DNA of 64,000 nucleotides from Polytrichum commune. Taxonomy: Eukaryota; Streptophyta; Polytrichopsida; Polytrichales; Polytrichaceae. Made by a program: the position numbers and the translations under genes. Each line of letters opens with the position of its first letter. The first letter of the stretch is position 1. The notes under the pieces were generated by a model. It worked only from the letters and a program-made list of their open reading frames with translations, searched no databases and was not told the DNA's origin. Below are positions 25,856 to 36,907 of this stretch, in pieces. The stretch is taken from NCBI GenBank assembly GCA_950295325.1, contig OX485806.1, positions 58,151,169 through 58,215,168 of the forward strand. Reading direction: 5' to 3'.

Positions 25856-27388
25856 TGCGAGGGCTTTGGCCTCGATTGCTTCAAGGCCGGCGGCCTCTTC
25901 TGCGTGCCTTGTGAAGCCTGCGTGGAAGCAACAACTATGGATGGAACCTTCACCGTAGGCTTAACACTCTTAAGAGGCTTAAGGACTCGGTTGAAGGTGT
26001 CCTCATCCTCCTCAAGAGCAACGATATGGCGCCCAAGCTGCCTGCATGCATGGATAGAAGTCCCTGTTGCGGAGGAAATGGTAGCAAAGGGAAAAAAAAA
26101 AACTTAGAAATTGAAAACTAGAATATGTTGGGAAGTGAATTAGGACATACCAACGCCTGCATTAACGTCCACCACAACCTGTCCAATGTCCGTAGTGGCC
26201 ATGATCAAGGAGGACATGAAATAAATATCTTTCTCCCGGGGACCCCGCCAAGCTTTCGAGCCGTCCATGAGAGGAGTTGCGGTATAATTCATAATGGCAT
26301 CATCCATGTCGAGCTCAATGCCAAGAGCCTTGAGCTCATTGGCATCGCAAAGGCAAAATGACGAGTGCCGGGGCCGCTTATCAAGGTCGGATCCAATTGT
26401 TTTCGTGGCACGAACAAGTAGTACAACTTGGAAGAGGTTGGTGGTCTTGTCCTTATGCTTAGCTGAATGTAGGCGAAGACGGTTGATTCCCAGCCACTCC
26501 TTGAAGATGGTGAACCCAAAAGCAGCGAAATGGTCCTCAATGCTCTCCCTGAAGTCACCATTGTCATCTGGATGAAAGAGGAGGAGAGCTCCATCGTCAT
26601 GCAGGATCTCGTCCGCAAAATCGAAGAGTTCACCAATAAAATCGGGATTTAATGCATTCCAGGAAAGTACACTATAGGAGGGATCGGAGACATTGGGCAC
26701 GGGCAGGTTCTCAGGGATGTCAGCAATGACAAGATCAGCCATGCCCACATCTGACCTCGTGACGCCTAGAGCTCTCTTAGGATGGGAGGGTGGAAGAAAA
26801 AGAATGAACTCCGAAACCTCCTGAAAATGACGACGTTGATGGAGAATGGAGGCATTCAAGATGCATTCTAAAACAACAGGAGGACGCCTAGCAGATGAAA
26901 GAACGGGCGGTGGAGGCGGCCTGGACAGAGTAGGTACTTGACTAAGAGTTGCAGTGGATGCAACAGCCGCCTCAGGTGAAGCAGGAGGATCATCCTCCAC
27001 AGTCTTGAGCTTCCTCGCGCGCTTTTTCAGTGAAGACTCGTCTTGAGTCGCACGCTTCCTCCTCTTGGACTTCTGAGTGTTGGCCTCATCGACAGTCGCA
27101 ACAACCTCGTCCGCCTTCGGAAGCTGACTGTCGAGGAGAACAACCTCATCGCTTTGAAAAGGAGGCTCTCCACCGGAGAGCCGAATCTTCAAGGCCGCCT
27201 CCTCATCCGGTTGCCACGTCCTCTTACATTCCAAGTACCAGCAACACTTGCGGAGATGCGGGAGGGAGAAGTAGTACTTTTGAAGCGGGGAAAAAACGAA
27301 GGTGGGCGAAGAGGAATCTGACCATGCGTCTAGAAATGGAGGGAGCTTCTTCAAATCCTTCTTCTTGAATAGCTCATGTTTGATGTAC
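25856..27388 (-). CDS. permuted amino-type DNA methyltransferase exons (beta-class motif order)
   Basis: Exons 27388-26151 and 26063-25856 encode, in order: a basic bipartite segment (KSKRRKRATQ...KKRARK, a likely nuclear localisation signal), a proline-rich linker, motif IV-like DLVIADIPENLP, a strand-helix region with ILHDDGALLLFHP, and then WRGPREKDIYFMSSLI leading into motif I. Motif I spans the splice junction: VVVDVNAGVG plus TSIHACRQLGRHIVALEED. That is the SAM-binding D-x-x-AGxGTS signature normally reading DPFAGSGTT. The catalytic motif is DIPE rather than DPPY/NPPY, so the aromatic residue that stacks on the flipped base is absent and activity is doubtful or altered. Motif IV before motif I is the order of beta-class N6-adenine/N4-cytosine DNA methylases. 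Phase at both junctions is maintained. Confidence 0.78.
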
Positions 27389-28139
27389 CTTCACAACCAA
27401 GTGAGGCCAATCAGCAACTTAGAAAACACATGGGTTGATATGAATGAAGAAAACAATAGATGTGTTAACTAACGTACCGAAAAATTAATCGCTTGACAAT
27501 GTTGTCACCGCCTTTGACATCCTTCCACCACGTCCCTTTGCCGTATATATTTGACCTTGAAAAGTGACCAAAGAACGCCTTATCCCATAGACAGATTCGC
27601 CACTTCTCCAAGTACTCCGGCAATGAATCAACTTCCACGTCTCCGTCAAGCCCAACCAATGCATTTAGTATATCGGGTATCTCCTTGACCGCGGCCTCCT
27701 CTAGCTATGGATAAATTCAATGCCAAGATAAGAATTGGCACAAAATGAAGAGTTGAAAGGTAAAGAAGGATAAGGAATATAAACGTACCCCCGCCCAGAA
27801 CGCTGCTTTATTGAGCCAAGGTTTCAAGGTGTCCTTGCTTGCTGGACTTTTGGGAAACCGGATAGCTTCACGATTGAAACTTCCACTATTCCACCACTTT
27901 AGCCAACGGACTTTATAATCTGGCTCCATAGCAGCTGTGGCAATGAGTTGCAATTTCTCCAATGTCATCTCAATCTTCTGAGAATGGTGGGCGCTATAAT
28001 GCCTAGTAATCTGAAACAAATGCAATCAACATAGAAGGCGAATTAAATTTAAGAATATATACCGAGAAAATGCTGCACAATATGCGAGCAATACGGAAGG
28101 TATAATTCCGAGGGTGAAAACACAGAAATTACCTCATCT

Positions 28140-29100
28140 TGGAACATCAGACCTTTTAATCAACGCCGTCCACCTAGAAATCCAGCAATTGAAACCTTTC
28201 ACCCTCTTCTCATCAGATCATAAACCACCACTAACTAACTTAGGTGGACCTCAGGGCCTCTCTCCCTACTACCTATAGAGCATACAACCACATATTACAC
28301 ATTCAGGCCCTCACATCAGACCTCTATTCAGACCTCCCTAGCCAAGCCGAACAGTCATAAACCACCATTAACTATCCTAGTTGGCCCTCAGATTACTCGA
28401 TTCCCCGAGCACCCAGAAAATAAAAATAAAAATAAAAACCTTTTTGAGGTTCTGAAGGAGGCACCCAAAGGGTCTGTCGGATCCGACAGACCATTAGGCC
28501 CCCCCCCACCAGACCTCGCAAGCATCCACCTATGGATTTTATATCCACCAATCTAACCTTACCCCCCTCTATTCAGACCTATGACGATCTTACCTCTAGA
28601 GCATACAACCAAATATTAATCATTCACACCCTCACATCAGACCCCTCAAGCTACTACATTTCCAGCATACTAACAAAAATTAAACCTTACAGCCCTCATT
28701 TCAGACCACTCAAGCTACTACCATTCCAGCATATTAGCAAAAATTAAACCTCACAGCCCTCATTTCAGACCACTCAAGCTACTACCATTCCAACATATTA
28801 GCAAAAATCAAACCTCTCAGCCCTCATTTCAGACCACTCAAGCTATTACCATTCCAGCATATTATCAAAAATTAAGCCTCACAGCCCTCATTTCAGACCA
28901 TTAGGGCCCTCACATCAGACCTCTATTCAGACCTCACTAGCCAAGCCGAAAAACCATAAACCACCACTAACTAGCCTAGTTGGCCCTTAGTTACTCAATT
29001 CCATGTGCACCTAGAAATCCAACAATTGAAACGTTTCACCCCCCTCTCATCAGACCCTCAAACAAAACATTTCAGCCATAAAACACCACTAACTAACCTA
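28140..29100. repeat. intron repeat related to the sequence upstream of the gene
   Basis: Blocks such as CCTCACATCAGACCTCTATT, GGTCTGTCGGATCCGACAG and GACCTCGCAAGCATCCACCT recur at 30,570-31,090, beyond the 5' end of the gene. The same low-complexity, C-rich repeat family has therefore invaded or been copied between the intron and the upstream region. Confidence 0.85.
28626..28900. repeat. 64-bp tandem array in an intron of the ParB-methylase gene
   Basis: Units contain CAGCCCTCATTTCAGACCAC and CATATTAGCAAAAATTAAAC. They begin at 28,690, 28,754, 28,818 and 28,882 (64-bp steps), with a more diverged unit before them. They lie in the intron between the exons ending at 29,227 and starting at 28,010. 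Confidence 0.92.
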
Positions 29101-29777
29101 GTTGGACCTTAGTTTACACGATTCCCTGAGCACCCAGATCTCAGAAATTAAAAAAAAAAAACATATGTGAGCTTCTGTGGGATGCACCCAATGGTCTATC
29201 GGATACGGCAGACCAAGAGAAATTACCTCCTCTAGGAACTGTTTTCCGAGGGCCGGGTTTGCGATCGATTGTTGCTTATTAAACTTGTGCCCAAGTTCCT
29301 CAGTCATCTTCTTTATCACAACGTCCAATACTTCACCCAACCCGTTCCCTGACTGCTCCTCAAGAGGCATTTCCTCTTTGTAGATTTGGGCTGCCTCATC
29401 TACCGCATTGGCTATCTCTTGCTGAACATGTATGCTCAATTGTTAGATCATGACTAAGAGTAATGAATGCGAATTAGAAGGTTGAGGAATTTGGAGTGAC
29501 TTACATTGAATATGAAGGACACCATAAGATCATGGGTCAGCGGGTACCAAGGGCTCTTAGGGCCTCTGCTCTTGCATGCTTGGAATTGCGACTCGGTCAA
29601 TAATGGTTGGTAGTAGCTAAGATCATACTAACCGTATTTTTGAATGCGGTGTAGAGTGTGTACGAGGCTAGTTTTAACGTGCACGGTCTGGTTAGCCCTG
29701 TTGCGGTTGAGAAAAATGCCATTAGATACCAATCATAAAATGAAAGAAACTAAGATTTGAAAAAATATAATACTTAC

Positions 29778-30566
29778 TTGTTGATGTCATGCATTGCGTT
29801 AAGGACATCCCCACGCCCACCCGTTGTGTCGAGGACGACACATTCTGGGCAACCATGCTTCTCGTACCAGAGTGCATCATCCTTGTGCTCTGATTCGATA
29901 CACTCTTTCCATGCAAACAAACGATGATTACCATCATAGATAAAGAACATACATCCACTGAGGCTCATCAAGTCCTTATCCGCGCGCAAAAAAGATTCAA
30001 ACTTATCATTTTCTGCACCCCATAGCTCTCCCCATTCACGCCTGTCTTTCGCCGAAATGAATCGATTATCTCCAGACTCATTTGTAGTAGATACATACAA
30101 AGTGGAAGATCCAGCTTGGTATCCAAATTGAAATGCCGCCATGAGCTTTGTAACGTCGTTGCGGAGGGTTGGGCGAACCAATGGCATGTGAATCAACCTG
30201 CAGAGGGGGATTCTCATGAAGGACTTTTCCACCGGTTGTATCCTCATGCCCTCAACAACTAAGAAGCTATCTTTATTTAAATTGTGGCGAATCCAATACT
30301 CCATTGCATGAACACCCACATCCGACTCTGCAGGGGATTTGCAAAGGGGCTTCCCAGGTGTCTCGGGTTCGCTACTACCGGGTGTAAGCCCAGTAGTTTC
30401 AGCACATGACAACGGAGACACTTGCTCCTTATGCTCCTCAATACTAAGGGATGACCCACCGCCAATGCGAACCCGAACATCCAATGACTCTCCATCCTCA
30501 ACCATCTCAACGATCTCCTGACAAGAAATTTCTTGCACACATGAGAAGCAATCAAGTGAACAAAGG
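29778..30566 (-). CDS. ParB/sulfiredoxin-like domain exon of the ParB-methylase gene
   Basis: About 260 residues in one frame. An acidic, serine-rich N-terminal part is followed by MRIPLCRLIHMPLVRP, a run like the opening strand and helix of ParB/Srx domains. About 80 residues later comes MFFIYDGNHRLFAWKECI, the GxHR nucleotide-binding signature (DGNHR) of the fold. ParB proteins bind CTP; Srx-like relatives bind ATP or act as nucleases. In phages the same domain is often fused to DNA methylases. No ATG is in frame before the codons for MVEDGES, so translation may start there or in a lost upstream exon. The donor AACAA|GTAAGT joins in phase to the exon at 29,697. Confidence 0.75.
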
Positions 30567-31096
30567 CTGCATCAGACCTCGCAAGCATTCACCTATGGAT
30601 TTTATATCCAGAAATCTAACCTTACCCCCCTCTACCTAAAGAGCTAACAACCACATATTAGACATTGAGGCCCTCACATCAGACCTCTAAACAGACCTCC
30701 CTAGCCAAGCCGAACAGCCATAAACCACCACTAACTATCCTAGTTGGCCGTCAGCTTACTCGATTCCCCGAGCAACCAGAAAGAGAAAATTAAAAAATAA
30801 AACCTTTTTGAGGTTCTGAGGGAGGCACCAAAAGGGTCTGTCGGATCCGACACACCATTAGGCCACCCCACCAGACCTCGCAAGCATCCACCTATGGATA
30901 TTAAATCCACCAATCTAACATTAGCCCCCTCTATTCAGATCCCTCTCACTCCTACCTATAGAGCATAATACCACATATTACACATTCAGGCCCTCACATC
31001 AGACCTCTAAACAGACCTCCCTAGCCAAGCCAAACAGCCATAAACCACCACTAACTAACCTATGTTGCCCTCAGCTTAGTCGATTCCCTGAGCAAC

Positions 31097-31136
<40 letters not shown>

Positions 31137-31138
31137 TT
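30567..31138. repeat. upstream copies of the intron repeat, ending in a poly(A) run
   Basis: At least two partial copies of the 28.1-29.1 kb intron repeat. A run of more than 30 A at about 31,099-31,131 is followed by CCTTTTTG and then the abrupt start of family-A internal sequence at about 31,139. If the gene has an upstream exon, it is not visible here. Confidence 0.75.
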
Positions 31139-32673
31139 GATAAAACCAAGAAACTTCTTAGTTGTGGGCTTGTCCGGGCGGGGACAAGGTGATGGCGCGT
31201 GCTCATAAAAGTGCTACCCGCGAGCTAACGAGAGTTGGTGCATGGGAATCATGAACCCATGTCTCGAAAGAGCAAAGTGAGAACCGAGTCGGGCGGGACT
31301 TGGCATCACCCCCGTGCGATCGAGGCGTGGCTTAACAATGGAAAGCCATCTCGGAGTTGCAACCGAGATAACTTAGTGGAAGCGTTGAGGTCTCGCCTAG
31401 ATGTGTCATGTTAGGCTAGTGGAGCCTAACGGGGGGAGGCCCCAAAGGAGGGGCAACCCAAGTGAGTCCCAAAGTAGGTGGGTCTAGTGTAGGTTAGGTC
31501 CTTGGAGGAGAGATCCCAGGTCGCTAACGGACCACCTAGGAATGACACCTTTGGGACTATGCCAAATTTGAAGATGCATTGTGGGGGTCGCGCCCTAAGG
31601 TAAACACAATGCCGCACCATAGAGGATGACAACTTGAGAATTGGTGTGCCGACTACGAGTATAGTCGATGAGGGCATCGACTCTGTTTGGTGGGGGTGAG
31701 TGTCGCGCACCTCTCCATGAGGAGTGCCCGAAACACCATGGGCACAAGGGGGACCCCGGAGTGACACCCGGGACTTGTGGCGCCGTTGGTGAGAGGGCCC
31801 AAGTGATCCTAGTGTGGGTGAGGGCCCCGGGCGTTGGGAACGCCTCCCACCCACGGAGACTAGGAGGCATGAGGGTAAGGCCATGAGCTTTGCGTAGCTC
31901 ATGGCGTGGTGATTCTAGAATGCTCAAGAACACCTCGAGCGGAGGTGTGAGCTAGGAGTTATGGCCATTTGAGTGGGGCGCTGTCCCGGGACAGCGCCCT
32001 GCTACAGCAGTGCCTGGGAGTGATTCCCGGGACTGCCAAGGTTCAAACAAGAATAACTTCCTCAAGACTTGCCCGAATGGAGCAAGTGAGGAGTCCATCG
32101 GCATCTACGTGAAGCGTAGATAAAGATGGAGTGGTCGCTTGTTTGTATCAGACATGATACAAGGAAGTTATGATGGTCTGAAGCTGCTGGGGGCTTCTAG
32201 GCCCAGCGGCTAAAGGAAAGTGTCCACTTGGCCCCAACTCTTGGTGGAGAGACAAGAGGTTGGTTGACGGTGGGGTAGGGGCCCCGCGTAAAGTCCTAGA
32301 GGCTTATATGGGTGAGGTGGTGTGGCCTCACCCACCCGAGGCCGAACGGCAAGGCCTCCATGGGCATTGGCCCATTGTGAGGCCATAGTTGCCTAGTATG
32401 GTTCGGGTTGTTGTAGTGTTGCTCCGGCAATGCGATGATCAACATGGGATTGGACTTCCATGGATGGAAGTTCACATCTAGGAATGGGTTACCGATTAAG
32501 GGGTGAGTCCCGAAAGCAAAGTAGGAGGGTTGGTTCCCTCCTATGAACTATAAGGTCCGGGGTAGGAGGAGCTAATCATTAGCATGGCGGAATGCGAATG
32601 GTTAGCACTCGTAACCTTTGCTAGAATTGGAAATTGGCAAGATTGTCAAGGGGGGCTAGCAAGGGTTGCGACA
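31139..32673 (+). mobile_element. 3' end of a truncated family-A element: internal tail, polypurine tract and 3' LTR
   Basis: 31,139-31,700 is the reverse complement of 53,803-54,360, the 3' internal end of the full family-A elements. It ends in the purine run GGTGGGGGTGAG, directly followed by an LTR of 973 bp (31,701 TGTCGCGCAC to 32,673 TTGCGACA). The element is plus-sense and its 5' part is missing. The right flank GCAAT interrupts the reverse transcriptase/RNase H reading frame of copy 1 within AVWAIA. No matching GCAAT was found on the other side of the block. Confidence 0.9.
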
Positions 32674-34000
32674 GCAATAGCCCATACCGCTGCCAATGCT
32701 TCTCCTTCGTAGGACGAATAATTAGCCTCCGTCGTGTTATTGCTTCGCAAAGCGTAAGCAACAACATACTCCTGGCCGAAATCATCCTTCCGAGTGAGAA
32801 CTGCTCCCAAACCCAATGAACTCCAATCCGTATGCAACTGGAAGGATTTGGAGACATCCGGACGTCGAAGCACTGGAGCAGCACCCAGTTTCTGCTTCAA
32901 TGTCTCAAATGCCTGTTGTTGCTCACGACCCCAAGTCCAAGGTTGGTCCTTGCTTGTGAAAATGGTGTGAGGCTTGGCGATCAAGCTAAAGTTCTTGACG
33001 AACCGACGATAGTTATTCTCCAAGCCCAAGAAAGCAAGAAGTCTCGGCACATTGACCGGTGCTGGTATCTTTTGCAAGGCGTCCACCTTAGCTTGTTGCA
33101 CCCCAAGACCTCCTGGAATAATAATATGACCTAGATATGGAAGTCGGTCATGGAAAAACTTGCACTTGCCATGGTGCAAGCGCAATCCCCACCGCCGCAA
33201 TCGCTCAAAAACGGCTTGAAGATGCTTTACATGCTCCTGTGGTGTTTTGCTGAAAATGATCACGTCATCAATGTAACACCGAGCAAAAGGCAGGCCAGAG
33301 AGAACTTGGTCCATCACTCTCTGAACTCAGTAGGCGCATTCTTGAGGCCAAATGGAAGAAACTTCCAATGGTATAGTTGATCCTTCCCATCATGATCAAC
33401 TCCCCAAAATGCGGTTTTCACCCGATCTCCCGTAAGTAATGGAAGTTGGTGATATCCGGATCTCAAGTCCAAAGTGCTAAAGACCCGAGAAAATCCGATG
33501 GCATTGAACAACTCCTCCAGGATCGGCATGGGATACCGATCCGACTTGGTCTTCCGATTAATTGGACGGTAATTCCCACACATATGCTTCTCCGTCCAAT
33601 TGCCAAAGATGTCCTTCTTTGATGGCATAACCGTAGCACAGGCATACTCCCCGTTGGAAAGTTCGATTAACCTTGCTGCCAAGAGCTTTCGGCAACGAGC
33701 CTGAGCGCCAATCCGCTCGGAAATACAGAGCCTATAAGGTCTCAAAAAAATGGGATGGTCGTCCTCCAACTGAATGTGGATGGGTTTTCCTTTATATCCT
33801 TCAAGATCATGAAGGCTAAAAGCAAAACATTTACGGTACGAGCAAATAAATGCTCGTACCTTCCGTGCCTCAGCACCAGTGAAAGCTGTGTAAAAATGTT
33901 GAGCTCGAAGCTCCTCCATCACATGCTGCTCGAATTGAAAAATTTGTTCGGCTTCTCCAATCATGGCGTGAATTCCCTCCTCCATGGGTGTGGACCGATG
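32674..34000 (-). pseudogene. reverse transcriptase of copy 1 (truncated in RNase H)
   Basis: Ty3/gypsy reverse transcriptase copies element RNA into DNA. Seen in order: a linker with YRKCFAFSLHDLEGYKG, the fingers region (GEYACATVMPSKKD, MCGNYRPINRKT), FSTLDLRSGYHQL, FGLKNAPTEF, and the catalytic YIDD in FARCYIDDVIIFSKT. The connection and the start of RNase H follow (FQLHTDWSSLGLGAVL, ANYSSYEGEALAAVWAIA). A one-base loss near 33,315 shifts frame between NAPTEF and MDQVLSGLP. The right side is interrupted by the solo LTR at 34,001. The left side is cut by the LTR ending at 32,673, so most of RNase H is absent. Confidence 0.92.
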
Positions 34001-34946
34001 TGTCGCAGCCCTTGCTAGCCCCCCTTGACAATCTTGCCAATTTTCAATTTTAGCAAAGGTTACGAGCGCTAACCATTCGCATTCCGCCAAGCTAATAATT
34101 AGCTCCTCCTACCCCGGATCTTATAGTTCATAGGAGGGAACCAACCCTCCTACTTTGCTTTCGGGACTCACCCCTTAATTGGTAACCCATTCCTAGATGT
34201 GGACTTCCATCCATGGAAGTCCAATCCCATGTTGATCATCGCTTTGCCGGAGCAACACTACAACAACCCGAACCATACTAAGCAACTATGGCCTCACAAT
34301 GGGCCAATGCCCATGGAGGCCTTGCCGTTCAGCCTCGGGTGGGTGAGGCCACACCACCTCACCCATATAAGCCTCTAGGACTTCACGCGGGGTCCCTACC
34401 CCACCGTCAACCAACCTCTTGTCTCTCGACCAAGAGTTGGGGCCAAGTGGACATTTTCCTTTAGCTACTGGGCCTAGAAGCCCCCAGCAGCTTCAGACCA
34501 TCATAACTTCCTTGTATGGTATCTAATCATAACAACCAACCACTTCATCCTCATCTACGCTTCACGTAGATGCCGATGGACTCCTCACTTGCCCCATTTG
34601 AGCAAGTCTTGAGGAAGTTATGCCTATTTGAACCTTGGCAGTCCCGGGAATCACACCCAGGCACTGATGTACCAGGGCGCTGTCCCGGTACAGCGCCCCA
34701 CTCAACGATTGAGATGTTCTTGAGCTTTCTAGAATCACCACGCCATGAGCTACGCATAACTTATGGCCTTACCCTTGTGCCTCATAATCTTCGTGGATGG
34801 GAGGCGTTCCCAACACCCGGGACCCTCACCCACACTAAGATCACTTGGGCCCTCTCACCAACAGAGCCACAAGTCCCGGGTGTCACTCCAGGGTCCCCCT
34901 TATGCCCATGGTGTTTTGGTTACTCCTCATGGAGAGGTGCGCGACA
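34001..34946 (-). mobile_element. family-A solo LTR with TSD CGATG, between methyltransferase and reverse transcriptase
   Basis: Starts TGTCGCAGCCC, ends GTGCGCGACA, about 946 bp. The perfect 5-bp flanks are CGATG (33,996-34,000 and 34,947-34,951). Removing the LTR and one CGATG restores continuous polyprotein coding from the end of the methyltransferase domain into the reverse transcriptase linker, which proves it entered after the element. Confidence 0.94.
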
Positions 34947-34951
34947 CGATG

Positions 34952-36395
34952 TGTCCCCTGACCAGAGTCCTCTACCCCCAGAAACAACTATTGGTCACCA
35001 CGATGCCTTTGCAATGAAAGGCATAAAGCAACAATCCACACCATGGTATGAAGATCCATGGCTTGGCCCAACACGAAGCGTCGTTGACCCTCAGAAAGGT
35101 CGGGAGCTGCGGTGGTGCCAATGCGGAATCCCATGGCACGCTCTTGCTCGTCAGCCAATGGTTGGGTGTTGTTTTCGGTGTGAGCATCCTACACCATACC
35201 CGCCCCTAATTGCGGAAAGCGAATGACTGTGGAAATGTCATAAACGTGGGAAAAGCCCGCCGTGGTGCCCTCACTTTGTTGACCAATGCCAACCGGGGCA
35301 AATCATCTCGAACAACCGGCAAAGAAATTCAGTTCGGATCCAAGATGTCATCCACCTTTTGATCTAAAGGTGGAGGCACTACAGAAAATGCTGTAGCTAA
35401 AGTAGATGACGGTGTGAGGTTGGTCCAAATCCATCAAGGCCTGTGGGCATAAGAACCAATGCTCGCGGCATCCACAAAAATGGGATCTCCAAGGTGTTGA
35501 CGAACATAATGATCACCTTCCAACACCTTGTCCCAAGAGTCTCCCAACAAAGGTACATTATCAAAAATATACACTGGAAGGGAAGGTTGGTGGGAAAACC
35601 ACCACTGCATGAGGCGGATGAGGTCCCAAAATAAACTGGACTTGGGATCCTCTAGACCTTGGCCCGCTCTAGCACGTGAATGGCCCTGGCATGGCCATCC
35701 CACAATCACCATATCCACTGGACCCAAGTGTCGTAAGTCGGCGTCACGAAAGAGACGTGAAAAACATCCACGAATGGCAGTCGGGTGTAACTGCTGTGGA
35801 TACATCACCATCAACTGGTGAAAATGATGACGAGCCACACGGGTGGACACTTGAGAGTTGTCCACATAGACATACCGCTTGACCGTAAGGCCAGCCTCCA
35901 ATACGGCTGCTAATCCTGCGCCAATGCCCCCAAACAGCTCCACCAAAGTAATCCCAGTGTCTGGAGGGCGCCACAAAATGGGGCGTGCCAATGTGGATAG
36001 ACTATCCGATATGACTGGTGTGGTAGAACTGAGAGAGAGGACAATGTCCTCACACCGTTGGAACAGGCTGGAGGAATCACGCCACGGAGGTAGAGGGTCC
36101 TTAGGATAGCGTACCAAGGAATGCCTAGGTGCCATCTCTGGTGGGTCTTCAACATCCCCCATGAATGCCAATGACTCCTCCAATAATGCGGATCCATAAG
36201 GCAATGTATATAGCACTGCATCCAAAAACCATGGATAATGGTTCGATGGTGGCGGGCGCTGCAAAGGCCACATGAATAAGTTCCCTACGGCCGTCTCCAG
36301 CTGACCAACCTGATCAGATCCAAGCCTCTTCAGTCCAGTTGTCCAAACCAAAGCCAAGGGGGTAAAGTGTTTGCTGACCAACTAAAATGTCATAG
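34952..36395 (-). pseudogene. C5 cytosine DNA methyltransferase domain inside the gypsy polyprotein (copy 1)
   Basis: C5 methyltransferases transfer a methyl group from SAM to cytosine C5. The frame at 36,381-35,434 (315 residues) has motif I at residues 146-156 (LVELFGGIGAG), then VYVDNS, then motif IV at 228-235 with the catalytic Cys231 (GWPCQGHS). Motif VI is FDNV where FENV is usual, and motif VIII starts VDAASIGSYAHRP. The frame then meets TGA (probably former CGA: AHRPR) and another TGA after DDILDPN. Beyond these stops the remainder continues to the TRD and motif IX/X-like segment (LGQAMDLHTMVW) near 35,060. It lies between protease and reverse transcriptase, in phase with the protease tail. 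Motif composition fits DNMT3/DRM-like eukaryotic enzymes better than bacterial ones, but subclass needs a tree. Confidence 0.9.
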
Positions 36396-36403
36396 TTGGT
36401 CGC

Positions 36404-36899
36404 CACGGGTAGATCACTTAGTGCATTTTAAAAACGACGTGCGGCATAATATAGAGAGGATAAAAATCATTTGAATTAAAAATTATAAAGGAATTCCAAA
36501 TAATGAAGGGGCCATTAAATGTAGATAATCCCATTATAAGTAAGTTAGATGGACATAAAACGTGGGCCATTATTTTTGTAAAATTAATATAGGGGCTGAA
36601 GATAAGGATCCTAGAAGGTATCTTTAGTATGGTATATAAATGGATTTAGGACTCACTGGGGTAGATGATAATTGGGATTTCCGTCTGTCCAAAAATGGAT
36701 TAAAATGAATGTAGAGTACAAAATATTGCAGTGACTTGGACAATATAAGTAATGGAAGGGTGCAAACAAATGGGCCATTTTTGAAATTTAAGTAATTATA
36801 GGGAGGCTTTAATTCAGCCCTTGAAGGTAAATAGCCCCAAAACAAAAAACCCCTAGCCGCACGTGGTGCACAAAAATGCCTTAGAGTGATCTACTCGTG
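36404..36899. mobile_element. hAT-like MITE with 8-bp TSD
   Basis: A 496-bp AT-rich insert with imperfect terminal inverted repeats: CACGGGTAGATCACT at the left and AGTGATCTACTCGTG at the right, the similarity extending inward to CGTGCGGC. It is flanked by a perfect 8-bp duplication TTGGTCGC (36,396-36,403 and 36,900-36,907). An 8-bp duplication and C-A-rich inverted-repeat ends are typical of hAT elements. It has no coding capacity. It splits the protease C-terminus (TDATN | YD-type continuation) from the methyltransferase region, so it is younger than copy 1. Confidence 0.9.
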
Positions 36900-36907
36900 T
36901 TGGTCGC

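Larger units (their letters stand above)
25681..30566 (-). pseudogene. multi-exon gene for ParB/Srx-like domain plus permuted DNA methyltransferase (possibly pseudogene)
   Basis: Eight exons could be chained by hand on the minus strand, each with an AG acceptor and GT donor and with matching phase: 30566-29778 (donor GTAAGTA), 29697-29505, 29421-29227, 28010-27789, 27704-27478, 27388-26151, 26063-25856, and 25758 down to the LTR edge at 25681. The product is about 1,050 residues, with a ParB-like domain first and a beta-class-order amino-methyltransferase last. One in-frame TAG (29,630-29,628) is the only break. It could be a former CAG. The 5' end is uncertain: the first exon seems to open at an acceptor (TGCAG at 30,571-30,567), so an upstream exon may be missing. 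The last exon runs into an LTR that supplies a stop. The likely role is DNA base modification or its control, in the nucleus; this is inferred only from domains. Confidence 0.75.

Noticed and set aside
28626..28900. CRISPR-like regular array
   Set aside because: Whole 64-bp units repeat without distinct spacers, and the setting is a eukaryotic intron.
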